DNA of 64,000 bases from Candidatus Poribacteria bacterium (lineage in GTDB: Bacteria; Poribacteria; WGA-4E; PCPOR2b): contig PYIZ01000050.1 of NCBI GenBank assembly GCA_003635265.1, positions 124,001-188,000 of the forward strand, read 5' to 3'. The notes beneath the pieces are model-generated. The model saw nothing but the letters and a program-made list of their open reading frames with translations. It was not told the DNA's origin and did not search any database. Both the position numbers and the translations under genes were made by a program. Below, one piece after another: positions 1 through 8,443 of the stretch. Numbering within the stretch: the stretch's first letter is position 1; every line of letters begins with the position of its first letter.

Positions 1-46
1 TTTTGGGATAGGTGTGTTAATCATTCTCAGTTTCCTGAGTTAGTGT

Positions 47-66
47 AGTATTGTCGATACAATACT
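47..66. promoter_or_regulatory. Perfect 8+4+8 inverted repeat, operator-like
   Basis: Half-sites AGTATTGT and ACAATACT are separated by CGAT. It lies about 290 bases upstream of the ABC-importer operon in AT-rich DNA without a gene. It is long enough for a dimeric regulator, but no regulator gene is adjacent, so the role is a guess. Confidence 0.35.
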
Positions 67-180
67 CCCTATTCTAATCTAATTTATCAAAAACGCAAGC
101 GATTGTCAATCGAAAAAATGCAAATTTGATAAAAATATTAAGTGAATATAACGTTACGTTTGGGTGAAAATTCTATTAGA

Positions 181-193
181 TAGTGTATCACTA
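181..193. promoter_or_regulatory. Small palindrome TAGTG-TAT-CACTA upstream of the importer operon
   Basis: Perfect 5+3+5 inverted repeat about 100 bases upstream of the operon's likely -35 box. It could be an operator, but a repeat this short can occur by chance. Apart from the two palindromes and the promoter, I see nothing else in positions 1-358. Confidence 0.2.
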
Positions 194-292
194 GGCTAAA
201 AATCTTCGCAAATTGCCTCACTTAATCTTAATGGAAGTATTAGGGGACATTAACAACCAAGCCAATCTCCTTGTAGGTTGTAAAGACAATCC

Positions 293-321
293 TTGACAAG
301 CAAAGCGAGATAGGCTAAAAT
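293..321 (+). promoter_or_regulatory. Sigma70-type promoter of the sugar ABC operon
   Basis: TTGACA at 293-298 and TAAAAT at 316-321 are separated by 17 bases. That is a consensus -35, a 5/6 -10 and optimal spacing. The predicted transcript starts near 328, leaving a short leader before the GGAGGAG ribosome site at 348-354 and the GTG start at 359. Confidence 0.7.
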
Positions 322-358
322 TGCACTTGGAAAGCAAATCAACAGTTGGAGGAGTGAA

Positions 359-1732
359 GTGGTAGAAATAACGCGGCGCGATTTTCTCAAAACATCGGCG
401 TTGGCAGGTGCCGGCTTGATGACAGGCTGCCTGCGGAAAAAGCCCGAGGGTGTCATTTTCAAAGGCTGGCCCTATGAACCGGACCTTGTGCGCGAAAATA
501 TCGAATATTTCGAGCGTCAATCTAATGTTGAGGTCGCCTACGAAGCGGTATCAGGCAACTACCACGATAAAATGGTCGCGTTGTTCGTCGGCAAAACACC
601 GATGGATTGCTGCTATGTTCGTGACGATGATTTGGCGGAGTGGGTCGAAGCGGGCTGGCTGCGTCCTTGTGATGACCTCCCCGGTGCCGACGAGTATCTG
701 GAAGATATCTTTGATTATAATGCCGATGCTATGACCTACGGGGGTAGACGCTACGGGCTGCCCTATTATACCGATTTTACTGTCTGGCTCTATAACGAGC
801 AGATGCTTGAGGCAGCAGGCTTTGATGCACCAGCAGAGACACTGGACGAGTTGACCGAACAGGCGATAAAAATCAAAGAGGCGCGGGTGAAATCTGCCGA
901 CGGGGATGTTGTTGAACATCCGATTGTACTCGGCTTTCGTCAGAATGTCACCGGCTTCGGTGATTGGTGGGCACTGAATTACGCGAGTGAGGTCGATCTC
1001 TTTGACGACGATTTCAACCCAATTTTTCCTGACGATGAAGGGCGACAGGCGGAAAAGATCCTTCAGTGGATTGTCGATGGCATCCACAAACACCATATTA
1101 TCGGCATCAATTCATTGACGATGCCGGATATTCGGGAGAATATTGCAGCGGGTAGACAGACGTTTTGCCTGATGAGTAAATACGACGTAGAATGGATAAA
1201 CAACCGCGAAAACTCCGCTGTCTCTGAAACCTATCTGAGCCAACGCGGCATCCCCGAAACAGAAGCTCTCCATGCAAAGGTCATTAAGATGGCGCGCCTC
1301 CCGTCTCTCGAACCCGAACAGTACGGTACGCTGGGGTGGACGCGGATGTATAGTCTGACATCTCACTGCCAAGAGGAGCACCTATTTGACGCATGGAAGT
1401 TGATGCAATTCCTTGGGGGCAAAGATGCGACTGGTGACTATTACACAGCGCGACGTTGGTTCCAACTCCGGGGCTTGGGATTCGCGTTCATCTCTCTAAT
1501 GGACGATCCGGAAATCGTTGAGTTGACGGAGAAGTGGGGGAACATCAAACTGGTTAAGGAGCTATCGCAGGTCGCCCGCATCCGCGAAAACATCAAAGCC
1601 CCGTGGTTTCCTGACTTCAACGTTTATTATCAGCCGGAGATCCAGAAAATCCTGCTGCGTCAACAATCTCCTCGCGATGGACTAGGGCGGATGGCAAAAC
1701 GGTGTCAAGAATTTAAGCGGGAGTGGACCTAG
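359..1732 (+). CDS. Sugar ABC transporter substrate-binding lipoprotein (copy 1)
   Basis: Extracellular solute-binding protein (family 1 type, 457 aa) that would capture a sugar outside the cytoplasmic membrane and hand it to the permeases encoded downstream. The N-terminus carries a twin-arginine motif (TRRDFLK, residues 5-11), a short hydrophobic stretch and a lipobox ending MTGC, so Cys24 is the likely lipidated residue: a Tat-exported lipoprotein. The GTG start follows GGAGGAG at 348-354. The next gene is a close paralogue of identical length, and permeases and ATPase follow on the same strand. The substrate cannot be read from sequence; a carbohydrate is inferred from the partner genes. 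Confidence 0.9.
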   Translation: MVEITRRDFLKTSALAGAGLMTGCLRKKPEGVIFKGWPYEPDLVRENIEYFERQSNVEVAYEAVSGNYHDKMVALFVGKTPMDCCYVRDDDLAEWVEAGWLRPCDDLPGADEYLEDIFDYNADAMTYGGRRYGLPYYTDFTVWLYNEQMLEAAGFDAPAETLDELTEQAIKIKEARVKSADGDVVEHPIVLGFRQNVTGFGDWWALNYASEVDLFDDDFNPIFPDDEGRQAEKILQWIVDGIHKHHIIGINSLTMPDIRENIAAGRQTFCLMSKYDVEWINNRENSAVSETYLSQRGIPETEALHAKVIKMARLPSLEPEQYGTLGWTRMYSLTSHCQEEHLFDAWKLMQFLGGKDATGDYYTARRWFQLRGLGFAFISLMDDPEIVELTEKWGNIKLVKELSQVARIRENIKAPWFPDFNVYYQPEIQKILLRQQSPRDGLGRMAKRCQEFKREWT

Positions 1733-1743
1733 AAAGGGGAGAA

Positions 1744-3117
1744 GTGGCAGGAATAACGCGGCGTCATTTTCTCAAAGCATCGGCGTTAGCAGGTGCTGGC
1801 CTGATGACAGGCTGCTGGCGGAGTGCGCCCAAAGGTGTCGTTTTCAAAGGCTGGCCCTACGAACCTGACCTTGTCCGTAAGAACATTGAGTATTTCGAGC
1901 AGCAGTCAAACATCGACGTCGCCTACGAGGCAGTGTCGGGCAACTACCACGATAAAATGGTCGCGTTATTCGTCGGTAAAACACCGATGGATTGCTGCTA
2001 TGTTCGTGATGATGACTTTGTCGAATGGGTTGAGGCGGGGTGGATCCGTCCGTATGAAGATATGCCCGGAGCGGATGAGTACGGCGACGACATCTTCGAC
2101 TATAACCTAGAGGCAATGAGTTACAAAGGGGAACGTTACGGGTTGCCCTATTACACCGACTTTATGGTATGGGCATACAATGAGTCGATGGTGCAGGCGG
2201 CGGGATATGAGAAAGCAGCGCGAACGCTGGACGGATTGACGGAACAGGCGATAAAAATAAAAGAGGCAAAGGTCCGCAGTCCTGCTGGCGATTTGGTCGA
2301 GTATCCGATTATGCTCGGTTTTCGGCAGGTCGTTACTGGCTTCTTCGATTGGTGGACATTGAACTACGCCTCCGAGATTGATCTGTTCGACGACGACCTT
2401 AACCCAATTTTTCCCGATGATGAAGGACGACGCGCAGAGAAGATCCTTCAGTGGATTGTCGACGGTATCCATAAGCACCGTATCATCGACATCAATTCCC
2501 TGACTTCGCCACTGATTCTGGAGAATTTCGCAGCAGGACGTCAAGCGTTTGCAATGATCATCCGGCACAATATGGAATGGGTCAATAATCGCGAGAACAG
2601 TGCCGTTGTCGAAGCGAATCTTCGGGCACGGGGTATCCCCGAATCTGAGACCCTCTATGCTAAACCTCTTAAAATGACATACATCCCCTCCCTCGAACCG
2701 GGGCAAAATGGCACACTCGGCTGGACACGGATGTACTGCTTAACGACACACTGTCGGGAGGAGTGCCTATTAGATGCCTGGCAGCTAATGCAGTTTCTGG
2801 GCGGCAAAGATGCGGCAGGTGACTATTACACAGCGCGGCACTGGTATCGCTTGTGCGGTTTGGGCTTCGCGTTCGAGTCTATGTTCGACGACCCGGAAAT
2901 TATCGACCTGACCGAGCTATGGGGCGACATCGAAATGGTCAGGGCATTGTCAGCGGTGGCACGCATCCGCGAAATTATTAAAGCTCCTTGGTATCCCGAT
3001 TTCAATTTCTATTCGCAGCCCGAAATCCAAAAGATTCTTATCCGTCAAGTTTCTCCACGCGATGGGTTAGCACGGATTGCGAAGCGATGCCAGGAATTGA
3101 AACGGGAGTGGACATAA
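1744..3117 (+). CDS. Sugar ABC transporter substrate-binding lipoprotein (copy 2)
   Basis: Tandem paralogue of the preceding gene, highly similar over its whole length. The open frame can begin at a GTG at 1723, inside the previous gene, but GTG 1744 is preferred. It follows AGGGGAG and reproduces copy 1 exactly: RR at residues 6-7, Cys24 as the lipid anchor, and 457 aa in both. The gap to copy 1 is 11 bases, so the pair is co-transcribed. Differences are spread along the whole protein, including the N-terminal charged segment and the region around residues 200-300, suggesting an old duplication with possible divergence of ligand preference. Only one permease pair serves both proteins. Confidence 0.9.
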   Translation: MAGITRRHFLKASALAGAGLMTGCWRSAPKGVVFKGWPYEPDLVRKNIEYFEQQSNIDVAYEAVSGNYHDKMVALFVGKTPMDCCYVRDDDFVEWVEAGWIRPYEDMPGADEYGDDIFDYNLEAMSYKGERYGLPYYTDFMVWAYNESMVQAAGYEKAARTLDGLTEQAIKIKEAKVRSPAGDLVEYPIMLGFRQVVTGFFDWWTLNYASEIDLFDDDLNPIFPDDEGRRAEKILQWIVDGIHKHRIIDINSLTSPLILENFAAGRQAFAMIIRHNMEWVNNRENSAVVEANLRARGIPESETLYAKPLKMTYIPSLEPGQNGTLGWTRMYCLTTHCREECLLDAWQLMQFLGGKDAAGDYYTARHWYRLCGLGFAFESMFDDPEIIDLTELWGDIEMVRALSAVARIREIIKAPWYPDFNFYSQPEIQKILIRQVSPRDGLARIAKRCQELKREWT

Positions 3118-3138
3118 AATTAACGAGGAAATTTAACT

Positions 3139-4137
3139 GTGAGTGAAAACACCTTAGAGGACCAAACCAGCGCAAGTCGCTTTGGATCCCGATCTCATCG
3201 GGGAGACAGAAACATTTCGCGCTTAAGCACAAAAGAACGTGGCGACCGCATTTTCGCCTACCTGCTCAACGTTCCGAGCGTCATTCTCATCCTTGCGCTG
3301 ATTGCGTATCCGGTTGTCGTGTCGTTGTGGACCAGTCTACACCGCTATAATTTGCGGCGACCAGAAGACCATGCCTTCGTTGGTCTAGGCAACTACGTTG
3401 ATGTATTGACTAGTTACGATTTTTGGCACTCGCTCCGCGTTACCCTCTATTTTGGGGGAATGTCTGTTGCGTTGGTTATCATTGTCGCGATAGGCATTGC
3501 TGTACTGTTCAACGAACAATTCCGTGGGCGGGGTCTTGCACGTGCGCTGTTATTGATTCCATGGGCGGTGCCGGGTATTGTCAACGGCTTGATGTGGGCA
3601 GGGTTATTTGGTGAGCATGGTGCATTCAACCAGATGATAGGCGATTTTGTCGGTTTGTTCAATCGCCTGACAGGTGCTGAGATTGAATATCTAGGGATGG
3701 CTTCGCCATTTGTCGCACTTAACGCCGCCATTGCCGCACATGTCTGGCGAAGTGTACCGTTCGCATGTATTATCTTTTTAGCTGCGTTGCAGGCAATTCC
3801 CGGTGAGCAATACCGTGCAGCACAAGTAGATGGCGCGAACGCATGGCGTCGTTTCCAACACATCACGCTGCCGTGGCTGCTACATCCGATTATGATTGTT
3901 GCTATCATTGAAACGATGAACGCTTTCCGCGGGGGATTCGATATTATCTACGCATTGACAGCGGGCGGTCCCGGCGATGCAACCTATGTCATCGCTTGGC
4001 AGACTTATAAGGAAGCCTTTGGTCGCCTCAACTTTGGTGGATCAAATGCCTACTCCTACCTGATCACAGTTATCACGATGGGGCTGGCGATCATTTATAT
4101 TCGAGTGCTGTATCGTCGCGGCACCGTTCAGGGTTAA
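3139..4137 (+). CDS. Sugar ABC transporter permease, MalF/UgpA type
   Basis: Inner-membrane permease of 332 aa with about six hydrophobic segments after a roughly 45-residue hydrophilic N-terminal tail. A good binding-protein-dependent transport EAA-type loop (AAQVDGANAWRRF near residue 230) contacts the ATPase. The GTG start sits after GAGGAAATT. It follows the binding proteins by 21 bases and precedes the MalG-type permease by 12 bases, the standard order of CUT1 sugar importers. The substrate is unknown. Confidence 0.92.
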   Translation: MSENTLEDQTSASRFGSRSHRGDRNISRLSTKERGDRIFAYLLNVPSVILILALIAYPVVVSLWTSLHRYNLRRPEDHAFVGLGNYVDVLTSYDFWHSLRVTLYFGGMSVALVIIVAIGIAVLFNEQFRGRGLARALLLIPWAVPGIVNGLMWAGLFGEHGAFNQMIGDFVGLFNRLTGAEIEYLGMASPFVALNAAIAAHVWRSVPFACIIFLAALQAIPGEQYRAAQVDGANAWRRFQHITLPWLLHPIMIVAIIETMNAFRGGFDIIYALTAGGPGDATYVIAWQTYKEAFGRLNFGGSNAYSYLITVITMGLAIIYIRVLYRRGTVQG

Positions 4138-4149
4138 GAAAGGGATCTC

Positions 4150-5007
4150 GTGAATAGAGAAGTCCTCAAACGAACTATTTTATATGTACTTGTACTGATT
4201 GCGGCGCTGTATATTGTAATACCATACCTGTGGGTTGTGATGGTCAGCTTCATGCAAGAACGTGAAGCAACGCAACTGCATTGGATTCCACGTGAACCGA
4301 CGTTGGAAAACTACCTGATGTACTTCCGCGTATACGGCGACAGTGCGGAAATCGGGGCGGCGACCGCACGACAGTTCCCGCGTGCTATCGTCAACAGCTT
4401 CATCATAGGGGGAACGGTGATGTTTATCAATCTGTTCTTCGGGTCGCTTGCGGCATACGCGCTGGCACGGATGAATTTTGGTGGCAACCTTGCCCTGCTG
4501 TTATTCTATCTCGGTTCGCGCAGTGTGCCGGGGGTCGCGATTATGATTCCCATGTATCTTGTCATGCGCAGCTACGGCTTGTTAGATACCCACATTGCGG
4601 TCATCCTCGCCCACGTAACCTTTACGTTGCCGTTCACTATCTGGATCCTCAAGGGATATTTCCAAACCGTACCACTCGATTTGGAACGTGCCGCGCGGGT
4701 CGATGGCTGCTCCCGTCTCGGTGCACTGTTCCGTGTGTTTTTGCCAGTGACAACGCCCGGTATGATCGCGGTGGGCATTTTCTCGTTTATCTCATCGTGG
4801 GGAGAATTTTTCTTTGCCCTCTTGTTCACCTCTACCATATTTTCAAAGCCTGTAACTGTGGTGGCATCGGACTTCGCGCAGGAGCTGCAAATTGACTTCA
4901 CAATTATCGCTGCCGGTGGGGTTTTGGTGGTCCTACTCCCGATCATCCTCGCATTCATCTTCCAACGATTCATCATTCACGGCATCGGTGGCGCGGTGAC
5001 GGGATAG
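4150..5007 (+). CDS. Sugar ABC transporter permease, MalG/UgpE type
   Basis: Second permease subunit, 285 aa, with an N-terminal membrane helix (residues ~8-30) and five more hydrophobic segments. The cytoplasmic coupling loop is clear: ERAARVDGCSRLGALFRV near residues 180-200. The GTG start follows AAAGGGATCTC. It would form the heterodimeric channel with the MalF-type protein. Family assignment is secure; the transported sugar is not known. Confidence 0.92.
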   Translation: MNREVLKRTILYVLVLIAALYIVIPYLWVVMVSFMQEREATQLHWIPREPTLENYLMYFRVYGDSAEIGAATARQFPRAIVNSFIIGGTVMFINLFFGSLAAYALARMNFGGNLALLLFYLGSRSVPGVAIMIPMYLVMRSYGLLDTHIAVILAHVTFTLPFTIWILKGYFQTVPLDLERAARVDGCSRLGALFRVFLPVTTPGMIAVGIFSFISSWGEFFFALLFTSTIFSKPVTVVASDFAQELQIDFTIIAAGGVLVVLLPIILAFIFQRFIIHGIGGAVTG

Positions 5008-5099
5008 CCTTGCACAAGGGCAGAAAGATAGCGGTTGATACACCAGTAACAAATTCCGTCTGAAGTGAAGTATACAACAAAGAGGATAGGTGATTCTCT

Positions 5100-5885
5100 A
5101 TGAAGTGCAGAACAATTCTGTTGATGTTAACATTACTGGTATCATCGGCATCCGCAGAGGTACTTCGGCATGATTTCAACAATTTGGATTTAGAGGGTTG
5201 GGTGATTAGCGAAGACCACCAGACAGTAGCTATTGCAGATGGTGAATTAATTGCGGGTGTCCCACCTCCCAAACCAGACATCACTACTCTCGTTTTGCTG
5301 CCCTTTAAAGGGATGCCTGCTAGCAATTATGATGTAGCGGTGTCTGTGAGACTCGATCTTTTTCTGTTTCAGCCGATTATTGCTAACGGGGGAGGAATTG
5401 GACTCCGCGGGCATTCAACTGAAAAGTTCCTTGGGCTTGTAGAAAACGATAAGTTGCAGGATCCACGAGATCTCAGTGACTTAGGTTATTATTTTTTTAT
5501 CGGACAAAACACCGAGGGAAAATGGGGTGTTGGGGCATCAATTTGGCATATAGAACGAGTGGCGGTCAATGCAGAGGGTTTTATTAGAGGCGTATTCATA
5601 GATAATGAGTTGCTGAGGTTTTCACCGTTTGATGTCAAAATGGGTGAGTGGTATCGATTAAGAGTCGTGGCAGATGCAAATTTATTCCGAGTTTTTATCA
5701 ACGAGGAACAGATACTGGGTTTGAGGGACGTTCGTTATCCTGAAGGAACAATCTATCTGTCGTCGGGATTTGGCAATGTTATTCGCTTTGACGATTTTGA
5801 GGTAAAATACGATGCTCCTGCTGCTGTACAACCGCAGCGGAAACTGGCAACAATGTGGAGTGAAATAAAAAGAAAAGCCCAATAG
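5100..5885 (+). CDS. Secreted lectin-like (concanavalin/DUF1080-type) protein
   Basis: Protein of 261 aa with a Sec signal peptide (about residues 1-19, ending SASA) and a beta-rich body. The alternation of FNNLDLEGW near the start and LFRVFINEEQI plus IRFDDFEV near the end is typical of laminin-G-like or 3-keto-glycoside-hydrolase-like jelly rolls. It starts at ATG with AGAGGATAGG upstream. It lies inside the importer operon, between permease and ATPase genes, so a role in binding or processing an external glycan is plausible but inferred. Codon use looks more AT-rich than in the neighbouring transport genes. No catalytic residues can be assigned. Confidence 0.65.
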   Translation: MKCRTILLMLTLLVSSASAEVLRHDFNNLDLEGWVISEDHQTVAIADGELIAGVPPPKPDITTLVLLPFKGMPASNYDVAVSVRLDLFLFQPIIANGGGIGLRGHSTEKFLGLVENDKLQDPRDLSDLGYYFFIGQNTEGKWGVGASIWHIERVAVNAEGFIRGVFIDNELLRFSPFDVKMGEWYRLRVVADANLFRVFINEEQILGLRDVRYPEGTIYLSSGFGNVIRFDDFEVKYDAPAAVQPQRKLATMWSEIKRKAQ

Positions 5886-5901
5886 GTTGAGATCTAAAAA
5901 A

Positions 5902-5930
5902 TTGAAGTAATTCGGGCAAATTTTAGATAT
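5902..5930 (+). promoter_or_regulatory. Possible internal promoter before the importer ATPase
   Basis: TTGAAG at 5902-5907 and TAGATA at 5924-5929, spacer 16. A moderate match in the 76-base gap before the ATPase gene. It would allow ATPase expression independent of the permeases. Confidence 0.3.
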
Positions 5931-5961
5931 GTAGCTCAACTCAGGGGACAGGAGGGATTCT

Positions 5962-7059
5962 TTGGCAAAAGTTGTTATTGAACATCTCACAAAACACTTT
6001 GGAGACGTTGTTGCGGTAGACGATCTGACCCTCGAAATTGTCGATCGCGAATTTTTGACATTGTTGGGACCGTCGGGTTGTGGCAAGACCACGACGCTAA
6101 ATATTATCGCAGGGCTGGAAGACCCTACAAGCGGACGAGTGTTTTTCGACGACGACGAGGTAACTAATGTTCCACCCGAACGACGCGACATCGCAATGGT
6201 TTTCCAAACCTACGCACTATACCCACACATGCGGGTTTATGATAATATTGCCTTTGGCTTGCGGATGCGCGGCACACCGACTGACGAGATTGACAGGCTT
6301 GTGCAGGAGGCAGCAAAGGCGATGGAGATTGACCATCTGCTAAGAAGGAAGCCGCGTGAACTCAGTGGTGGGCAACGACAGCGCGTGGCATTAGCGCGTG
6401 CCATCGTCCGGAATGCCCATGTATTCCTGCTTGACGAACCCCTCTCGAATCTCGACGCCAAATTGCGTGTGACAATGCGCACCGAGTTGAAGCGCCTGCA
6501 CGCTGAATTAGAAAAAACCTTTGTCTATGTCACGCACGACCAAGCGGAATCGCTCATCATGTCGGATCGGATTGTGGTACTCAATGAGGGCAAACTCCAA
6601 CAACTGGGAACGCCCGAAGAAATCTACAATCAGCCCGCTAATGCGTTCATCGCTGGCTTTGTTGGAAGTCCTCCGATGAATTTCTTCGACGGCCAGTTGC
6701 AAAACGGCGGGGATCAGTGGCTGGTAAAGGGGCAGGGATATAGCTGTGAATTTACACCGGGGCAAACACAACGTCTGAGTGAGAACGCATCGGCAGAGGT
6801 ACAGCTTGGAGTACGCCCGGAAGATATCGAGGTGTTGCCGAGCGAATCACCCACCGCCCAAGCCAACGTTGTGGTACGAGAACCGTTGGGCAGCGATCTG
6901 TTTCTTACATTGGAATTGGAGGGCGTGACTTTTAAGGCACGAACCCACCCCGATGCCCGCATTGACCGTGGCGACAGTGTGCCAATCCGTTTTAAGTCGA
7001 CCAAGGTACATCTCTTTAATCGAACTACAGGGGCAACGTTGCTTGAATCTAGGCAATAA
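5962..7059 (+). CDS. ugpC: Sugar ABC transporter ATP-binding protein, MalK/UgpC type
   Basis: ATPase of 365 aa that powers the sugar importer. Visible motifs are Walker A GPSGCGKTT (residues ~37-45), Q-loop VFQTYALYPH, signature LSGGQRQR (~133-140), Walker B VFLLDEPLSNLD (~152-163) and H-loop VTHDQ. A C-terminal TOBE-like regulatory region (residues ~240-365) marks the CUT1 subgroup. The start is TTG at 5962 behind ACAGGAGGG; the first residues (MAKVVIEHLTKHFGDV) match the family without extension. The exact paralogue name (malK, ugpC or msmX) cannot be decided, because such ATPases are often shared between importers. Confidence 0.92.
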   Translation: MAKVVIEHLTKHFGDVVAVDDLTLEIVDREFLTLLGPSGCGKTTTLNIIAGLEDPTSGRVFFDDDEVTNVPPERRDIAMVFQTYALYPHMRVYDNIAFGLRMRGTPTDEIDRLVQEAAKAMEIDHLLRRKPRELSGGQRQRVALARAIVRNAHVFLLDEPLSNLDAKLRVTMRTELKRLHAELEKTFVYVTHDQAESLIMSDRIVVLNEGKLQQLGTPEEIYNQPANAFIAGFVGSPPMNFFDGQLQNGGDQWLVKGQGYSCEFTPGQTQRLSENASAEVQLGVRPEDIEVLPSESPTAQANVVVREPLGSDLFLTLELEGVTFKARTHPDARIDRGDSVPIRFKSTKVHLFNRTTGATLLESRQ

Positions 7060-7075
7060 AACAATCCAAATCTTT

Positions 7076-7951
7076 CTACGGAATTTCAAGCGGTATTGTT
7101 GCCAAAAACGCCGCTTCCGTTCGCCGGTTATGGGTCTGTGCTGCGACGACTGAACCGTAGACATTGCCTAGATAGAAGATACCCCCAACTGTTCCAAACG
7201 TCCAACCTTTGCGCGACGAAACACCATTTTCCGAAAACCCATCGTAAGCCGCCCACCCCAACACAACCAACAGAAACACAGTGAGCAGCGCATCGTTAGA
7301 GCGTCCAACATAGACCCTGCCACTGCCGGGCAGAGCAGTCGACAGGAATCCCGCTAGCAGTGGGCTTTTAGACGGAAGATCCCTCCCATCTTCGGCATAT
7401 CTTTTGTAAATTGAGGTACGCTGCCCGGCGGTCTTTGGCAACTCACTCAAGTCAAATTGGTCGAAGTGTTGAATAGCACTCTCCCACCGCTTCTGCATCA
7501 GAGTATTCATGCCAATCAGTATCTGCGATTTCCAACGATATTCCCCTCCCTGAAACAGATCCTGCGATTTCTTAAGAAAGCGAACAGATTCGTCGTACTG
7601 GCCTATCGAAAAGTAAGTTGCGCCTAGCTCATATCGCGCCAAGTTGGAGTTGGGTTGTGTTTGGAGGAGCGTTTCAAGGAATTGAACCGCATGGTTGGGT
7701 TGACCGCCTAGACGATAGCTCTCGGCAATTCGCCGTAAAACGTCGTCTTCCAAAGCAGTCGGTTGAGAAAAGAGGTAACGCTGATACTCACCCGCTGCGC
7801 GGAGATAGTCGCCTTGCGCGTAGAGGTAATCTGCAAACTTGCGGATGTTTTCAGGTTGATAATAATCGATTGGTGGGTTGTCTGCAGTTGCTATTAATGT
7901 AAAAAAAATAGAGCAGAACGCGGCGAGAAAAAAGGCGTGACGACAAATCAT
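7076..7951 (-). CDS. TPR protein with C-terminal membrane region (DUF5683-like)
   Basis: Protein of 291 aa with an N-terminal signal peptide (residues 1-23), three to four tetratricopeptide-like helical pairs (residues ~35-165; for example NLARYELGATYFSIGQYDES) and two C-terminal hydrophobic segments around residues 195-255 with small-residue-rich motifs (LSTALPGSGRVYVGR). The arrangement of periplasmic TPRs followed by a small glycine-rich membrane module recurs beside yidD-like genes. The start codon overlaps the yidD stop by 4 bases (ATGA), so the two are translationally coupled. A role in envelope assembly is inferred. Confidence 0.7.
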   Translation of the reverse strand: MICRHAFFLAAFCSIFFTLIATADNPPIDYYQPENIRKFADYLYAQGDYLRAAGEYQRYLFSQPTALEDDVLRRIAESYRLGGQPNHAVQFLETLLQTQPNSNLARYELGATYFSIGQYDESVRFLKKSQDLFQGGEYRWKSQILIGMNTLMQKRWESAIQHFDQFDLSELPKTAGQRTSIYKRYAEDGRDLPSKSPLLAGFLSTALPGSGRVYVGRSNDALLTVFLLVVLGWAAYDGFSENGVSSRKGWTFGTVGGIFYLGNVYGSVVAAQTHNRRTEAAFLATIPLEIP

Positions 7952-8394
7952 TTTGTCAACGCCTCCTGTGAGTACGCCTCAACTGGATCAATGTACTTAC
8001 CACTCACCTCGTCAAAGGGATAGTGCGTGTGCAGCGCCATTCCATTATCCCGCAGCAGGCGGTCGGCGGTCAACAGTATACCACGAAAGAAGCCATACTT
8101 TTGGATTGACCCCATCCCGAATCGGGAGCAACTTGGGGTGAAGTTGCAAGCGGGTAGATCTTGCGTCGAAATGTATTTCTGGTAAATACGAATAAACCCG
8201 GTCGAAAATAGACGGATCGGCGTAGATTCTCTGGGATTGAACGGAATGGCTTCCTGTTTTTGATGTGAGATTTGGATCGGATTTGCACGCAGGATAAAGG
8301 TAAGGTCAGTAGCTTCATCAGGTCCGGAAGCCCAGCCCCACGACGAAACACACAGAACCAAAATAATCTGGGTACTGAGTAGACGAATTACCAT
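7948..8394 (-). CDS. yidD: YidD-family protein with a signal peptide
   Basis: Protein of 148 aa whose central part (residues ~60-125) carries the YidD hallmark: IRIYQKYIS, then CNFTPSCSRFG and a tail with YGFFRGILLTADRLLR. YidD is known as a small cytoplasmic, membrane-associated factor that aids YidC-dependent insertion. This version is longer than the usual 70-90 aa and begins with a clear Sec signal peptide (residues ~1-22), placing the domain outside the cytoplasmic membrane. A strong ribosome site AAGGAGGT precedes the ATG. It is not next to rnpA/yidC but is coupled to a TPR membrane protein, so a specialised envelope role is more likely than the housekeeping one. Confidence 0.8.
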   Translation of the reverse strand: MVIRLLSTQIILVLCVSSWGWASGPDEATDLTFILRANPIQISHQKQEAIPFNPRESTPIRLFSTGFIRIYQKYISTQDLPACNFTPSCSRFGMGSIQKYGFFRGILLTADRLLRDNGMALHTHYPFDEVSGKYIDPVEAYSQEALTK

Positions 8395-8443
8395 TTGACC
8401 TCCTTCTCCCGGAATTTTCTGTCACTGTCACGTCTCACAATAT

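Noticed and set aside
551-1096. Long antisense frame opposite the first binding-protein gene
   Set aside because: It lies wholly inside a well-supported gene, shows no recognisable motif and lacks a ribosome site. Similar antisense frames at 2107-2706 and 3447-3908 are rejected for the same reason.
1723-1743. GTG at 1723 as start of the second binding protein
   Set aside because: It lies inside the previous gene. GTG 1744 has a better ribosome site and matches copy 1 exactly in length and signal peptide.
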